From the NCBI RefSeq assembly GCF_001458295.1, contig NZ_CYUD01000005.1, positions 62,001-126,000 on the forward strand: DNA of 64,000 nucleotides. Reading direction: 5' to 3'. The notes below the pieces were generated by a model that saw only the letters and a program-made list of their open reading frames with translations, made no database searches and had not been told where the DNA came from. Positions 19,715 to 30,835 of the stretch are shown here, piece after piece (positions within the stretch are counted from its first letter, which is position 1; every line of letters begins with the position of its first letter). The DNA is from Ruegeria denitrificans. Lineage in GTDB: Bacteria > Pseudomonadota > Alphaproteobacteria > Rhodobacterales > Rhodobacteraceae. The translations under genes were made by a program, and so were the position numbers.

Positions 19715-19957
19715 TTACGCTTCGGCCTGCCGCTCCATCTGTTCCAGCATCTTCTTGGCGCGTTTGCACTGCAACTTGTCGCGCAGCGGGCTGTCGGGGT
19801 CGACGTCCTTCTGGCAAACCACACATTTATCCGCCCCCGAGATCGCATTCAGACCGCCGCAGCTGCCTTTGATAGTTTTACCCATCAGCATAACACCCAG
19901 CGACATGCCCACCATCACCAGGGCAAGCAGAATAAAGGCCAGAATAAAGGTGCTCAT
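19715..19957 (-). CDS. nqrM: Na+-NQR maturation protein NqrM
   Basis: An 80-residue membrane-anchored protein of the NqrM (DUF539) family, needed to insert iron into the NqrD/NqrE site of Na+-NQR. One N-terminal membrane helix (residues 4-26) is followed by the four conserved cysteines in GSCGGLNAISG, CVVCQKD and LQCKRA. It lies 15 bases downstream of apbE in the same direction, so both Na+-NQR maturation genes are probably co-transcribed, but separately from nqrA-F. Confidence 0.93.
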   Translation of the reverse strand: MSTFILAFILLALVMVGMSLGVMLMGKTIKGSCGGLNAISGADKCVVCQKDVDPDSPLRDKLQCKRAKKMLEQMERQAEA

Positions 19958-19972
19958 CGTGGTTCCCGCCAG

Positions 19973-20998
19973 TTAGTTGGTTCCAAGCGCGTCTTTGAAC
20001 GCGGTGCTGTGCACCGTGATATAGGCTTCTTCGCCGCCTGTCACATCCCGCGAGATGAAATACACGGCAAGTTTATATTCCTCGGCCAGGTCCAGTCCCT
20101 TTTCCTGACCCAGCGCCAGCATCGCAGTTGCCCACGCATCCGCCATCATCGCGTTTTCGGCCAGAACAGTCACCGAAGTGGTCCGATGCGTGATCGGTCG
20201 CCCAGTTGTCGGGTCGATGATATGTGAATACCGCACACCGTCGTGTTCGAAAAAGTTCTTGTAGTCGCCTGAGCTGGCCATGCCCAGATCGCTGACCGAC
20301 ACGATCAGCTGTGGCGTCTGCGCCCCAGCCTGCGGCTTTTCGATACCGATCCGCCAATCCTCACCCTTATCGTTCTGCCCTTTGGTGACCAGATCGCCGC
20401 CAATCTCGACAAGATAATTCTCAATCCCGGCATCGTGCAGGGTCTCGGCCACTGCGTCGATGCCATACCCTTTGGCAATAGCGGACAGGTTGATCCCAAC
20501 ATTAGGTTGGGATTTGGCCAGCGTCCCGGCCTCTGCATCCAGTGTCAGCAATCGGCTCTGTCCGACACCATTCAATGCTTCCAGAACCTCGACATCCGAA
20601 GGCACCGGATCCTCTGGCTTGCGCGGGCCAAAGCCCCACAGTTCGATCAAGGGTCCAAGAGTAACGTCGAACGTGCCGCCAGTTTTCTCATGCACGTCAT
20701 TTGCAGCCGCCATCACCAATGCGAATTCTGCTGATACCGGCATCGGATCGGTGCTGGTAGCGGCTGAAAAGGTCGAAACCTCGGAATTCGGATCCCAATT
20801 GGACATCTTGGCGTTGACCTGGGCCAGTGTCTCTTCGATCGCCGCAGCCAGTGCGTTCTCGTCCAAATCCTCTCCGATTGCGGTGATGTTGAACGTTGTT
20901 CCCATCGTTTCGCCCGACAGGCGAACCACTTCGGGCTCCTTATCGAACAGGCAGCCGGACAACAAAGTGGCAAAGGCCAGTACAGGCACAAGACGCAT
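19973..20998 (-). CDS. apbE: FAD:protein FMN transferase ApbE
   Basis: A 341-residue lipoprotein: lipobox LLSGC near residue 16. Flavin-transferase motifs are GETMGTTFNITAIG, GINLSAIAKGYGIDAVAE, EIGGDLVTKG and YSHIIDPTTGRPI. It uses FAD to attach FMN covalently to threonine in NqrB and NqrC, both of which are encoded nearby with intact target motifs. AGGAG lies eight bases before the ATG. Confidence 0.96.
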   Translation of the reverse strand: MRLVPVLAFATLLSGCLFDKEPEVVRLSGETMGTTFNITAIGEDLDENALAAAIEETLAQVNAKMSNWDPNSEVSTFSAATSTDPMPVSAEFALVMAAANDVHEKTGGTFDVTLGPLIELWGFGPRKPEDPVPSDVEVLEALNGVGQSRLLTLDAEAGTLAKSQPNVGINLSAIAKGYGIDAVAETLHDAGIENYLVEIGGDLVTKGQNDKGEDWRIGIEKPQAGAQTPQLIVSVSDLGMASSGDYKNFFEHDGVRYSHIIDPTTGRPITHRTTSVTVLAENAMMADAWATAMLALGQEKGLDLAEEYKLAVYFISRDVTGGEEAYITVHSTAFKDALGTN

Positions 20999-21063
20999 GG
21001 GCGATCTCCTGGAAAATCAGTGCCCGGCATATGCCAGCCACCCTTGTCAGAGTCAAATCGCCA

Positions 21064-21249
21064 TCACAGCTTCAGCGGTAAAAAGCCTAGCACCAAAAGG
21101 CCGATTCCCGCAGGCAGACCAAACAACCAGGCCCGTTTTTGCCATCCCGGCGGCTGTTGTTTCCACGTCATGCGGAAATTATGGCCGCACACAACCACCA
21201 CAAAGAAAATCAAAGCGGCCACTGGCGGAGTAAGATACAGGTCGGTCAA
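21064..21249 (-). CDS. Small two-helix membrane protein upstream of apbE
   Basis: A possible 61-residue membrane protein with two hydrophobic helices (PPVAALIFFVVVVCGHNF and WLFGLPAGIGLLVLGFLP). The start is TTG, with an AAGGAC site about eleven bases upstream, which is weak. It ends 65 bases before apbE in the same direction. Its position beside apbE and nqrM suggests a link with the Na+-NQR set, but I recognise no family. Confidence 0.5.
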   Translation of the reverse strand: MTDLYLTPPVAALIFFVVVVCGHNFRMTWKQQPPGWQKRAWLFGLPAGIGLLVLGFLPLKL

Positions 21250-21372
21250 AGGCTTAAGCGTCCTTTTTTGACGGGGGTTTCTGCCGATCAGCGCAATTGC
21301 ACCCTATACAGGTCGTTTAGCTGCGCTAAGGTAAAAGGGAAAGACTTTGCAGTACCACGAAGGAGATTGCCC

Positions 21373-21897
21373 ATGGCCCCAACCTCTTACCAGGCCCCCA
21401 AACGCGGCGACAAAGCTGACAAGACCACATACAGCCAATCGACGGAATCGAACTTGTCGCATGCGCAGACCACCGTGGCCAAGCTGATGGATGGTAAAGG
21501 GGATGCGGTGTTTTCGGTGCGCCCGAACGATACGATCCATTCGGTGGTCAATACGCTCAAGGAAAAGCGGATTGGGGCGGTGCTGGTGACCGATCAGAAC
21601 GGCGCGTTGCAGGGCATCCTGTCCGAGCGCGATATCGTGCGGCGCATGGCGGATACGCCCGGCCAGACCCTGCCTCAAGCGGTCGCGGATCTGATGACGC
21701 GCGAAGTTAAGACGTGTTCACCTGATGATCTGCTGGATGATGTTCTGAAAACTATGACCGATGGCCGTTTCCGCCACATGCCTGTCCTACGCGATGGCAA
21801 CCTGTGCGGTGTGATCACCATCGGCGACGTCGTGCATTTCCGCCTGAAAGAACTGGAATATGAAGCACTTCGCATGAAGCAGATGATCGTCGGCTAA
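21373..21897 (+). CDS. CBS domain-containing protein
   Basis: About 174 residues with two CBS domains (a Bateman module), first from VFSVRPNDTIHSVVNTLKEK and second from MTREVKTCSPDDLLDDVLKTM; each ends in the expected GI(L/I)SERDI or GVITIGDVV segment. Such modules bind adenosine nucleotides. The start is the ATG after AAGGAG (21359-21364); the upstream open frame is not coding. Transcribed alone and toward the nqr operon, with a terminator between. Confidence 0.88.
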   Translation: MAPTSYQAPKRGDKADKTTYSQSTESNLSHAQTTVAKLMDGKGDAVFSVRPNDTIHSVVNTLKEKRIGAVLVTDQNGALQGILSERDIVRRMADTPGQTLPQAVADLMTREVKTCSPDDLLDDVLKTMTDGRFRHMPVLRDGNLCGVITIGDVVHFRLKELEYEALRMKQMIVG

Positions 21898-21939
21898 CCG
21901 GTTACGATCCGGAGGGTTCGCAACCCCGCAGCTTAAAAA

Positions 21940-21964
21940 AAACCGGCGCTGATTGCGCCGGTTT
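21940..21964. terminator. Terminator between the CBS gene and nqrF
   Basis: Ten-base perfect stem AAACCGGCGC / GCGCCGGTTT around TGATT, preceded by a run of A and followed by TCTTC. It lies between convergent genes and can serve both. Confidence 0.9.
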
Positions 21965-21973
21965 CTTCGTCTA

Positions 21974-23197
<1,224 letters not shown>

Positions 23198-23207
23198 TCG
23201 TCCCTCC

Positions 23208-23815
23208 TTACAGTTTCACGCCCGAGAAGGACATGAAGGCCATCGCCATCAGCCCCGCGGTGATGAAGGTGATCCCCAGACCCTGAAGGCCGTCGGGAAT
23301 GTCCGAATATTTCAGCTTTTCGCGCACGCCTGCCATTGCGGTGATCGCCAGCGCCCAACCAAAGCCCGAGGACAGACCATAGGTCGTGGCCTCAGCAAAG
23401 TTATAGTCGCGTTCCACCATGAACAGCGAACCACCCAGAATGGCGCAGTTCACCGTGATCAGCGGCAGGAAGATCCCCAGCGCGTTGTAGAGCGGCGGGA
23501 AATACTTATCCAGGATCATCTCGAGGATCTGAACCATCGCCGCGATCACACCGATATACGAGATCAGGCCAAGGAAAGTCAGATCCACATCCGGGAACCC
23601 GGCCCAGGCCAGCGCGCCCGGTTTCAGCAGATAAGTCAGCAGCAGGTTGTTGGTGGGAACGGTGATCGCTTGCACCAACATCACCGAAATACCCAGACCC
23701 AGCGCGGTCGAAATCTTCTTGGATACGGCGATGAAAGTACACATCCCCAGGAAGAAGCTCAGCGCAAGGTTTTCGACAAAGATGGCCTTTACGGCCAGTG
23801 AAATCAGACCTTCCA

Positions 23816-23816
<1 letters not shown>
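23208..23816 (-). CDS. nqrE: Na+-NQR subunit E
   Basis: A 202-residue integral membrane subunit with six helices, homologous to RnfA. Conserved cysteines contributing to the intramembrane iron site with NqrD lie in [13 protein letters not shown] and [12 protein letters not shown]. Its first base overlaps the nqrD stop (TAATG). Length matches the family. Confidence 0.97.
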
Positions 23817-24468
<652 letters not shown>

Positions 24469-24472
<4 letters not shown>

Positions 24473-25296
24473 ATCTCTCCTGCTTGCAGTTTGGCCAGGA
24501 ACGGAGCGAAGCCCGCATCACCCATCCAGAATTTCACCAGGTTATCAACACCAACCGAAGTCAGCGTGGCACCAGCCAACGCGTCGACATAAAAGTCAGG
24601 TCCAGCAGCCGGCTGCGACTTGGCGACCGTGATTTGCAGATCACCCGCGTCATCGCGCAGTTTCTTACCACTCCACAACGCTTTCCAGCGGGGGTTGTCC
24701 ACCTCGGCACCCAGACCGGGGGTTTCACCATGCTGATAGAACTGCAGACCGAAGATATCGTTGCCGTTGTTTTCCAACGCGATAAAGCCATAGAGCGTGG
24801 ACCACAGACCATAGCCGTGCAGCGGCAGGATCACCTTGTCCAGATCACCCGCATCATCACGCAGCAAGTAGATCACACGATACTTGGCTTTGCGGCCGAT
24901 CCCGGCCGGGTCATCGTCCAGCGCGACGCTCAATTCAGGATCGCTTGCAGCCGCAATGTCGTCAAAGGTGGCCGGATCGAACTGATCATCGACGAATTCG
25001 CCGGTGGATAGTTCCACAACATGTGGCTCGAACGCGGCGAAGGCTTCGGTCACGTTGACACCGGGTTCGTAGACACCCGCCACCTGCAGGACGTTGACCT
25101 GTTTGTCTTTCAGCTTGTTCGCCTCTTGCACGGGGCGCAAGCTGACAGCAGCCGATGACACGACCATCGAGGCGACAAGACAGACGGCGACGGCGATGAA
25201 AATCGTCTTACCAACCGAATCCGGCGAGGCCGCCAGAAACTTAGCAATCGCGCCCTTGGGAGCCTCGTTGTTGTCTGGGGATTGCGTATCAGACAT
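24469..25296 (-). CDS. nqrC: Na+-NQR subunit C (covalent FMN)
   Basis: A 275-residue subunit with one N-terminal helix ([18 protein letters not shown]) and a periplasmic FMN-binding domain. The flavinylation motif [14 protein letters not shown], with the acceptor Thr, is intact and is the target of the ApbE encoded nearby. It overlaps nqrB by eight bases and nqrD by four. Confidence 0.97.
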
Positions 25297-26497
25297 GGCG
25301 ACGCGCCCTCCGTTTAATGTTGGCCTGAACGACGAAATAGTCGATCAGCGGTGCAAATACGTTGCCGAACAGAATGGCCAGCATCATGCCTTCGGGGAAA
25401 GCCGGATTGACCACACGGATCATCACAACCATGACACCGATAAGCGCGCCATAGATGTAGCGACCCAGATTGGTGTGGCTGGCTGAAACCGGTTCGGTCA
25501 CCATGAAGACCAGGCCAAAGGCGTAGCCACCAACGACAAGGTGCCAATACCACGGCATTGAGAACATCGGGTTGGTGTCGGAACCAATCAGGTTCAGCAG
25601 CAGGGAAAAGACAATCATGCCGCCCAGACAACCGACGATCAAACGATAGTTGGCAATTCGCGTCACCAGCAGGAAGCCCAGCCCGATCAGGCAGGCCAGT
25701 GTCGAGGTTTCGCCAAAGCTGCCCTGCATGAAGCCCATGAAGGCATTCCACCAGGTCAGACCTTCGGCTGCCAGCGCCTGATAGCCTTCGGATGCTGAAA
25801 CCGACAGCGCCGTAGCACCTGAAAAACCGTCAACCGGGGTCCAGACCGTGTCACCCGACATATTCGCCGGATAGGCGAAATACAGGAAGGCACGCCCGAC
25901 CAGCGCAGGGTTGAGGAAGTTCTTACCGGTGCCGCCAAATACCTCTTTACCGATGACCACGCCGAAGATGATGCCCAGAGCCACCTGCCACAACGGGGCA
26001 GACGCGGGCATAATCAGAGTGTAAAGCATTGAGGTAACAAGGAAACCTTCATTGACTTCATGCCCTCGTACGGTGGCGAAAATCACCTCGAAGATACCGC
26101 CCGCGACCAATGTGACGATGTAAATCGGTAGGAAATACATCAATCCGTGCATCACATTGGCAAAGACGCTGGACGGGTCCAGCGAGATCCCGAACGCTTG
26201 CAGGATGGCGATTCGCCATCCGGTGGCCGCATCCGGCCCAAGATCGGCGATCGCGCTGTTGGCCTGATAGCCGGTGTTCCACATTCCCCACAGGATGCAG
26301 GGGATCGTCGCGATCACGACATACGTCATGATCCGCTTCATATCTATGTAAGACCGTGCATGCGGGGCAACGGATGTAACGGTTTTCGGAGTGTAGATAA
26401 AGCTTTCCACCATCTCGTAGATGGGGAAATATTTCTCGTACTTGCCGCCCTTGGTAAAGTTCGGCTCGATCCGATCGAAGAAGCTGCGCAAACCCAT
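25289..26497 (-). CDS. nqrB: Na+-NQR subunit B (covalent FMN, sodium channel subunit)
   Basis: A 402-residue membrane subunit that carries covalent FMN and takes part in Na+ translocation. The flavinylation motif is VDGFSGATALS; GKEVFGGTGKNFLNPAL is the conserved loop before it. About ten membrane helices are predicted. Positioned five bases after nqrA. Confidence 0.97.
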   Translation of the reverse strand: MGLRSFFDRIEPNFTKGGKYEKYFPIYEMVESFIYTPKTVTSVAPHARSYIDMKRIMTYVVIATIPCILWGMWNTGYQANSAIADLGPDAATGWRIAILQAFGISLDPSSVFANVMHGLMYFLPIYIVTLVAGGIFEVIFATVRGHEVNEGFLVTSMLYTLIMPASAPLWQVALGIIFGVVIGKEVFGGTGKNFLNPALVGRAFLYFAYPANMSGDTVWTPVDGFSGATALSVSASEGYQALAAEGLTWWNAFMGFMQGSFGETSTLACLIGLGFLLVTRIANYRLIVGCLGGMIVFSLLLNLIGSDTNPMFSMPWYWHLVVGGYAFGLVFMVTEPVSASHTNLGRYIYGALIGVMVVMIRVVNPAFPEGMMLAILFGNVFAPLIDYFVVQANIKRRARRHV

Positions 26498-26502
26498 TTG
26501 GA

Positions 26503-27846
26503 TCAGCCCTCCTTTTCAATCTTGGTCAGGCAGTCGCGCAGCGCCAGCCCGTATTCATATTTCGCCGGACAGGCAAAGCCGACAAGGCCCAGATCCTCTT
26601 CGTCCAACTCCATCGCTCCCAGCGCCTGAGCGCTGTCGGTGTCCATCACCAGCAGTGCGCGCAGCAGCTGTGTCGGCAGATAATCCTGCGGCATCAAACG
26701 CTCGAACACACCTGTGGGTACCATCGCGCGGCGACCACCGTTCAGGTTACTGGTCAGCTTATACAGCTTGTGCGAGAACGCAGACCCCAAAACCGGCTGC
26801 ACCGAATATTTCGACGGCATCGGACGAATCCAGCCCATCGGGATCTGGTCATGATCTTCGCGGATGATGCTGATCTGTCGCGCGAAACGCCCCAGATAAG
26901 CGGTCGGTCCTTCGGCGTGCGTTCCCGACAGGATCGAACCCGAGATGATGCGCGGAGTGCCGTCCACGTCGATCTCGTCACTGGTCAGATCATCAGTCGA
27001 AGCACCCATGACAGTACGGATCAAACGCGGCTGACGCGCACCCGGACCGCTGAGGGCAATTACTATGTTAGGGTCCAGATGACCGGACTGCACCAGGCGA
27101 CCAATGGCGATCACGTCCTGATAGCCGATGGTCCAAACCTGTTTGTCCCCTGCTAGTGGCTCGAGGAAGTGAATATGCGTCCCGGCCAAACCGGCTGGGT
27201 GTGGGCCCGAGAAGGCTGCCGCTTCGACCCCCGGCACATCCGCGCCCGGAATGACATCACCTTCCTTATGGCACAGATAGGTCTTGCCTTCGGTCAGCTT
27301 AGCAATCGCGCCCAGACCAGCGGCAAAGGCCTCACCGGCATCGGCGATGATCACGGCCGCGTCTGCCGCCAGCGGCTCACTGTCCATAGCTGTGACGAAA
27401 ATCGCAGCAGGCGAGGTGCCGGGCGCCGGCATTTTCGAATAGGGCCGCGTGCGGAAGGCGGTCCAAAGACCAGCGATGCACAGTTTTTCAGTCACACCTT
27501 CGGCGCTGTCCGTATTGCCCACGCCCGAGAAATCAATCCCAGTATCATTTGGGTCCGAGACCTCGATCACGACGCTTTGCAAGACACGGCGCGCGCCGCG
27601 ATTGACTGCCACGATCTTGCCGCTGAGGGGGGCGACCATCATCGCCTCAGGCGCATCCTTGTGGCAGAACAGCGGTGTGCCACGCTGTACTGTGTCACCT
27701 TCCTGCACCAGCATGCGCGGTTTCAGACCCAGGTAATCCCCGCCCAATACCCCAACGGTTTTGAATTCAGGTCCCGGCTGGATTGTTTGATCCGGCGCGC
27801 CTTGCACCGGCAACTCCAACCCTTTTTTCAGTTTGAAAGTTTGCAT
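26503..27846 (-). CDS. nqrA: Na+-NQR subunit A
   Basis: The soluble, first subunit of Na+-NQR, about 447 residues. I start it at MQTFKLKKGLELPVQG, where the family begins and a GGAAGA site lies at good distance; a TTG at 27864 would add six residues. Recognisable segments are EGDTVQRGTPLFCHKD and the GARQPRLIRT region. It heads the operon, divergent from the RNA methyltransferase across 288 bases that should contain both promoters; I can name no regulator site there. Confidence 0.96.
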   Translation of the reverse strand: MQTFKLKKGLELPVQGAPDQTIQPGPEFKTVGVLGGDYLGLKPRMLVQEGDTVQRGTPLFCHKDAPEAMMVAPLSGKIVAVNRGARRVLQSVVIEVSDPNDTGIDFSGVGNTDSAEGVTEKLCIAGLWTAFRTRPYSKMPAPGTSPAAIFVTAMDSEPLAADAAVIIADAGEAFAAGLGAIAKLTEGKTYLCHKEGDVIPGADVPGVEAAAFSGPHPAGLAGTHIHFLEPLAGDKQVWTIGYQDVIAIGRLVQSGHLDPNIVIALSGPGARQPRLIRTVMGASTDDLTSDEIDVDGTPRIISGSILSGTHAEGPTAYLGRFARQISIIREDHDQIPMGWIRPMPSKYSVQPVLGSAFSHKLYKLTSNLNGGRRAMVPTGVFERLMPQDYLPTQLLRALLVMDTDSAQALGAMELDEEDLGLVGFACPAKYEYGLALRDCLTKIEKEG

Positions 27847-28134
27847 GTTGCTACTGTCTTCCAAGCCTCTTTATCTGCGCCGGTCAGACCAACACCTTAA
27901 CAGTGTCGGACAATAACGCAGGATTTTTTAACAGTCGTCGCAAAAGCGTCGAAATGCGTCCAAATTCCGCGGGCGTAATTCCGATTTCGGCTCCTTTACG
28001 CGGGGATGAGGCTAAAAGCAAACCCGTTGCCACCAAAATCACACATTGATTTTCACTTTCCCTTGAAATGTTTCCTTTTTAGCTCGCAGAAATTGCCGGT
28101 CGCACCAGATGACCTTCCAGTGTAAGCACGCCCA

Positions 28135-29250
28135 ATGGAACAGACACGTGATCTTGAGATTTTTCTGGTGGCCACCCCGGGGCTTGAAGTGCCATTGCAG
28201 GCCGAAGCCGTCGAAAAGGGATTCGCTGGCGCGAAAATCATACCCGGCGGAGTAAGCTGCCATGGCGGCTGGTCAGAAGTTTGGCGCGCCAATCTGAGTC
28301 TGCGCGGGGCCAACAAGGTGCTGGTTCGAATGGGCAACTTTCCGGCCGTGCATCTGGCGCAGCTCGACAAACGGGCGCGCAAATTCCCCTGGTCCGACTT
28401 TCTGCGTTCGGAAATACCGGTCAAAGTGGAAGCAACAAGCCGAAAATCTCGTATCTATCACGCCGGAGCCGCCCGTCAGCGGGTCGAGCGAGCGATCACC
28501 GAAACGCTGGGGGCGCCAATCTCGTCCGACGCTGGTCTGCGTGTTCTGCTGCGCATCGAAAAGGATATCTGCACCTTCTCGGTCGATACTTCTGGCGAAC
28601 CCCTGCATAAGCGTGGCCATAAACCGGCGGTGGCCAAGGCCCCGATGCGCGAGACCATGGCCGCGATGTTTCTGCGTGAATGTGGGTTTGACGGGTCTGA
28701 ACCCGTTCTGGACCCGATGTGCGGTTCGGGCACATTTGTTATCGAAGCGGCCGAGATTGCAATGGGGCTGAACCCGGGCAGATCCCGAAACTTTGCCTTC
28801 GAAGACCTGCATGGTTTCGATTCTCAAGCTTGGGCCGGGATGCGTAATGACAGATCACAGGGGGGACTGAGCGCAATCTTTTACGGTTCGGACCGAAATG
28901 CTGGAGCGGTCGAGGCTGCCAGCACCAATGCAGACCGCGCAGGCGTAGCCGCATACACCCGGTTTCACAACCGATCCGTCAGTGACATCAAACCACCTTT
29001 GGGCCCAACCGGTCTTGTCATCGTCAACCCGCCCTATGGCGCAAGGATCGGGGACGAGAAACGCCTGCGCTCTCTTTATGGCAGTCTGGGCAAAGTCCTG
29101 ATGTCTCGGTTCAGCGGCTGGCGGGTGGGTATCGTGACCAGCAATCAATCACTTGCCCGCGCAACGCGATTGCCACTGCTGCAAGCAGGGCCGGTGGTCG
29201 ATCATGGCGGTACGAAAATCCGGCTTTACCGCACCGATCCCCTGCCCTGA
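28135..29250 (+). CDS. THUMP domain class I RNA methyltransferase (RlmL N-terminal/YpsC-like)
   Basis: A 371-residue SAM-dependent methyltransferase. An N-terminal ferredoxin-like plus THUMP region (residues 5-160) is followed by a Rossmann methyltransferase with DPMCGSGTFVIEAAE (SAM loop) and VNPPYGAR (catalytic NPPY, N2-guanine type). It resembles the N-terminal half of E. coli RlmL, which makes m2G2445 in 23S rRNA; rRNA is thus the likely target. Monocistronic, ending 115 bases before tRNA-Pro. Confidence 0.88.
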   Translation: MEQTRDLEIFLVATPGLEVPLQAEAVEKGFAGAKIIPGGVSCHGGWSEVWRANLSLRGANKVLVRMGNFPAVHLAQLDKRARKFPWSDFLRSEIPVKVEATSRKSRIYHAGAARQRVERAITETLGAPISSDAGLRVLLRIEKDICTFSVDTSGEPLHKRGHKPAVAKAPMRETMAAMFLRECGFDGSEPVLDPMCGSGTFVIEAAEIAMGLNPGRSRNFAFEDLHGFDSQAWAGMRNDRSQGGLSAIFYGSDRNAGAVEAASTNADRAGVAAYTRFHNRSVSDIKPPLGPTGLVIVNPPYGARIGDEKRLRSLYGSLGKVLMSRFSGWRVGIVTSNQSLARATRLPLLQAGPVVDHGGTKIRLYRTDPLP

Positions 29251-29365
29251 TCATATTGGCAGAACTGACGGAATCGTCAGATTCTGCGGTGCGATAATTC
29301 CCGCCTTCGTTTTTAGAATCCCCCTTGCACATCCAAATCCCCGGGTATAGATCACCCGCCACGGT

Positions 29366-29442
29366 CGGAGTGTAGCTCAGCCTGGTAGAGCACTGTCTTC
29401 GGGAGGCAGGGGTCGGAGGTTCGAATCCTCTCACTCCGACCA
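29366..29442 (+). tRNA. tRNA-Pro(CGG)
   Basis: A 77-base cloverleaf with encoded CCA. Acceptor stem CGGAGTG/CACTCCG, D-arm GCTC...GAGC, anticodon stem CTGTC/GGCAG with loop TTCGGGA (anticodon CGG, reading CCG proline codons), T-arm with GGTTCGAATCC. It is the intact gene at the left edge of the island region; its 3' half is repeated twice downstream. Confidence 0.96.
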
Positions 29443-29444
29443 AT
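29397..29444 (+). repeat. att core, copy 1 (attL in tRNA-Pro)
   Basis: Forty-eight bases running from the anticodon loop (starting CTTCGGGAGG) to two bases past CCA (ending CCGACCAAT). The identical block recurs at 51940 and 60967. Because copy 1 lies inside the intact tRNA, it marks the shared integration site. Confidence 0.93.
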
Positions 29445-29493
29445 AAAATCAATCAGTTAAATACGAATGAACTGCGCCGCCGCCGCAGCATAC

Positions 29494-29508
29494 CCGGATT
29501 TTGTCCGG
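29494..29508. other. Inverted repeat near the mobilization genes, possible oriT element
   Basis: CCGGA-TTTTG-TCCGG inverted repeat in the 211-base non-coding stretch between the tRNA and the first island gene. Origins of transfer usually carry such a repeat beside the nick site and lie upstream of mobC/relaxase genes. Only position and symmetry support it; no nick consensus was recognised. Confidence 0.3.
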
Positions 29509-29655
29509 ATTATTCTGTTTTCAGGGTCTGGTTTCCGAAGAAAAGTGAAAGAAAAACCGCTGAGGGGGCGGCCACCCACCTCAACGGTAATGCAAATTTA
29601 TCTGCACGAACAGAATACCAAATTCGCAGCCGGTCCGCAATCGCGGGAGGCGCAT

Positions 29656-30387
29656 ATGTCTAGGCTCAATCGCTTTGAATGGCTCAAGGCCGTTCTGCAA
29701 TGCGCTGACCTCAACTCGTCAACTAAGGTAGTTGCCTCAGCGCTTTCGGTACAGTTCGCCAACGACAGGACCGGCCAACTCAATCCCTCACTAAAAACGC
29801 TTGATGAGTTCCTGGTCGGAATGTCGCTAGCAACCATCAAACGCTGCCTCAAACAGCTTGTCGAGTTCGGTTGGCTGTTTCGAACTGAAGGGCGTGGCGC
29901 AGGCAATCACACAGAATACGACCTTCGCTCCCCAACAAAAATCATCCCGTTTCGCCGGAGGAAAAAGGATGCACCGATGAGCCTTTCAGAAGGGCGAAAG
30001 GGTTCGCCCGTGAGAGACAAAGGGCGCATGGGTGATCTTTCCTATATAAAGAAAGAACAATCCATAGAACAAAACCTCGCGCTTGAGCCGGATCTGCCGA
30101 ATGGTGGGCCATCCGACTCGGCGCGCGTGGGCAGTGCGCAACCCGAATTCGTCTCGCGCCAATCTTTCGGCTGCCGCCAATGGGAGCAGTTCACCGAACG
30201 AATGTTTGGTGCTTGGATCGACCGGGTACTTCCTGAAGCCATCGAAAACAACGAGCGCGGCTACTGGCTCCCCGGCAGGTTCCCTCCAACGAACAAGAAC
30301 GAGTGGCCCGTGTTGCGCAGCTGGCTCATCACCGAAGGCTGGACCCTGTTTGCACCATCGAAGCAGGAACTGTGCCATGCGGTCTGA
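29656..30387 (+). CDS. Helix-turn-helix protein, replication-initiator-like, first gene of the mobilization cluster
   Basis: About 243 residues. An N-terminal winged-helix domain (residues 5-95: SSTKVVASALSVQFAND, TLDEFLVGMSLATIKRCLKQL) is followed by a basic linker and a C-terminal segment with RQWEQFTERMFGAWIDRVL. The start MSRLNRFEWLKAVL has GGGAGG five bases upstream; the open frame before it is not coding. The fold and place resemble HTH proteins of mobilizable plasmids that control or initiate replication. It overlaps mobC by 11 bases. Function is inferred only from fold and context. Confidence 0.7.
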   Translation: MSRLNRFEWLKAVLQCADLNSSTKVVASALSVQFANDRTGQLNPSLKTLDEFLVGMSLATIKRCLKQLVEFGWLFRTEGRGAGNHTEYDLRSPTKIIPFRRRKKDAPMSLSEGRKGSPVRDKGRMGDLSYIKKEQSIEQNLALEPDLPNGGPSDSARVGSAQPEFVSRQSFGCRQWEQFTERMFGAWIDRVLPEAIENNERGYWLPGRFPPTNKNEWPVLRSWLITEGWTLFAPSKQELCHAV

Positions 30388-30835
30388 GCAAAGAGCAAGG
30401 CGACCCATGTCATACGCTGGCGCTGCTGACACGGGACCTTGCGAGGGGTGGCAAGCCTCCCCTTCGAACCCCACCGGCGGAGGCACGCCGCCCGCCAAAG
30501 CGCCGCTCACCGAGACCTTCGTCTTTCGATGTAGCGTTGCTGAGAAGGCTGAGCTTCGCGCCAAAGCCGAAGCTGCCGGAGTGTCTGCCGCGACCCTCTT
30601 GCGCGAAGCCTTGGGTCTGACGGAAGCACGTCGTCGCAAGCCTGCGCCTCGCGTCGACCCCGCTCTGGTCCTGGCACTAGGGCGCATTGGCGGTAACCTC
30701 AACCAGGTTGCGCGGGTTGTGAATCGGGCGCTTCTGATTGGTCGGGTTGACATGGATACGCTGGCCGTCGCCCGACAACTGGTTGTGATTGAACGCCAGC
30801 TTACCAAGATCCTTGATGAGGCACGACAATGCTGA
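30377..30835 (+). CDS. mobC: MobC-like relaxosome protein
   Basis: About 152 residues. The C-terminal half is MobC-like: a ribbon-helix-helix segment (TETFVFRCSVAEKAELRAKAEAAG) followed by the signature GRIGGNLNQVARVVNRA, which in other systems binds oriT and helps the relaxase melt it. It overlaps the preceding gene by 11 bases and the relaxase by 7 (ATGCTGA), indicating tight translational coupling. A second possible start lies at 30407. Confidence 0.85.
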   Translation: MRSEQRARRPMSYAGAADTGPCEGWQASPSNPTGGGTPPAKAPLTETFVFRCSVAEKAELRAKAEAAGVSAATLLREALGLTEARRRKPAPRVDPALVLALGRIGGNLNQVARVVNRALLIGRVDMDTLAVARQLVVIERQLTKILDEARQC

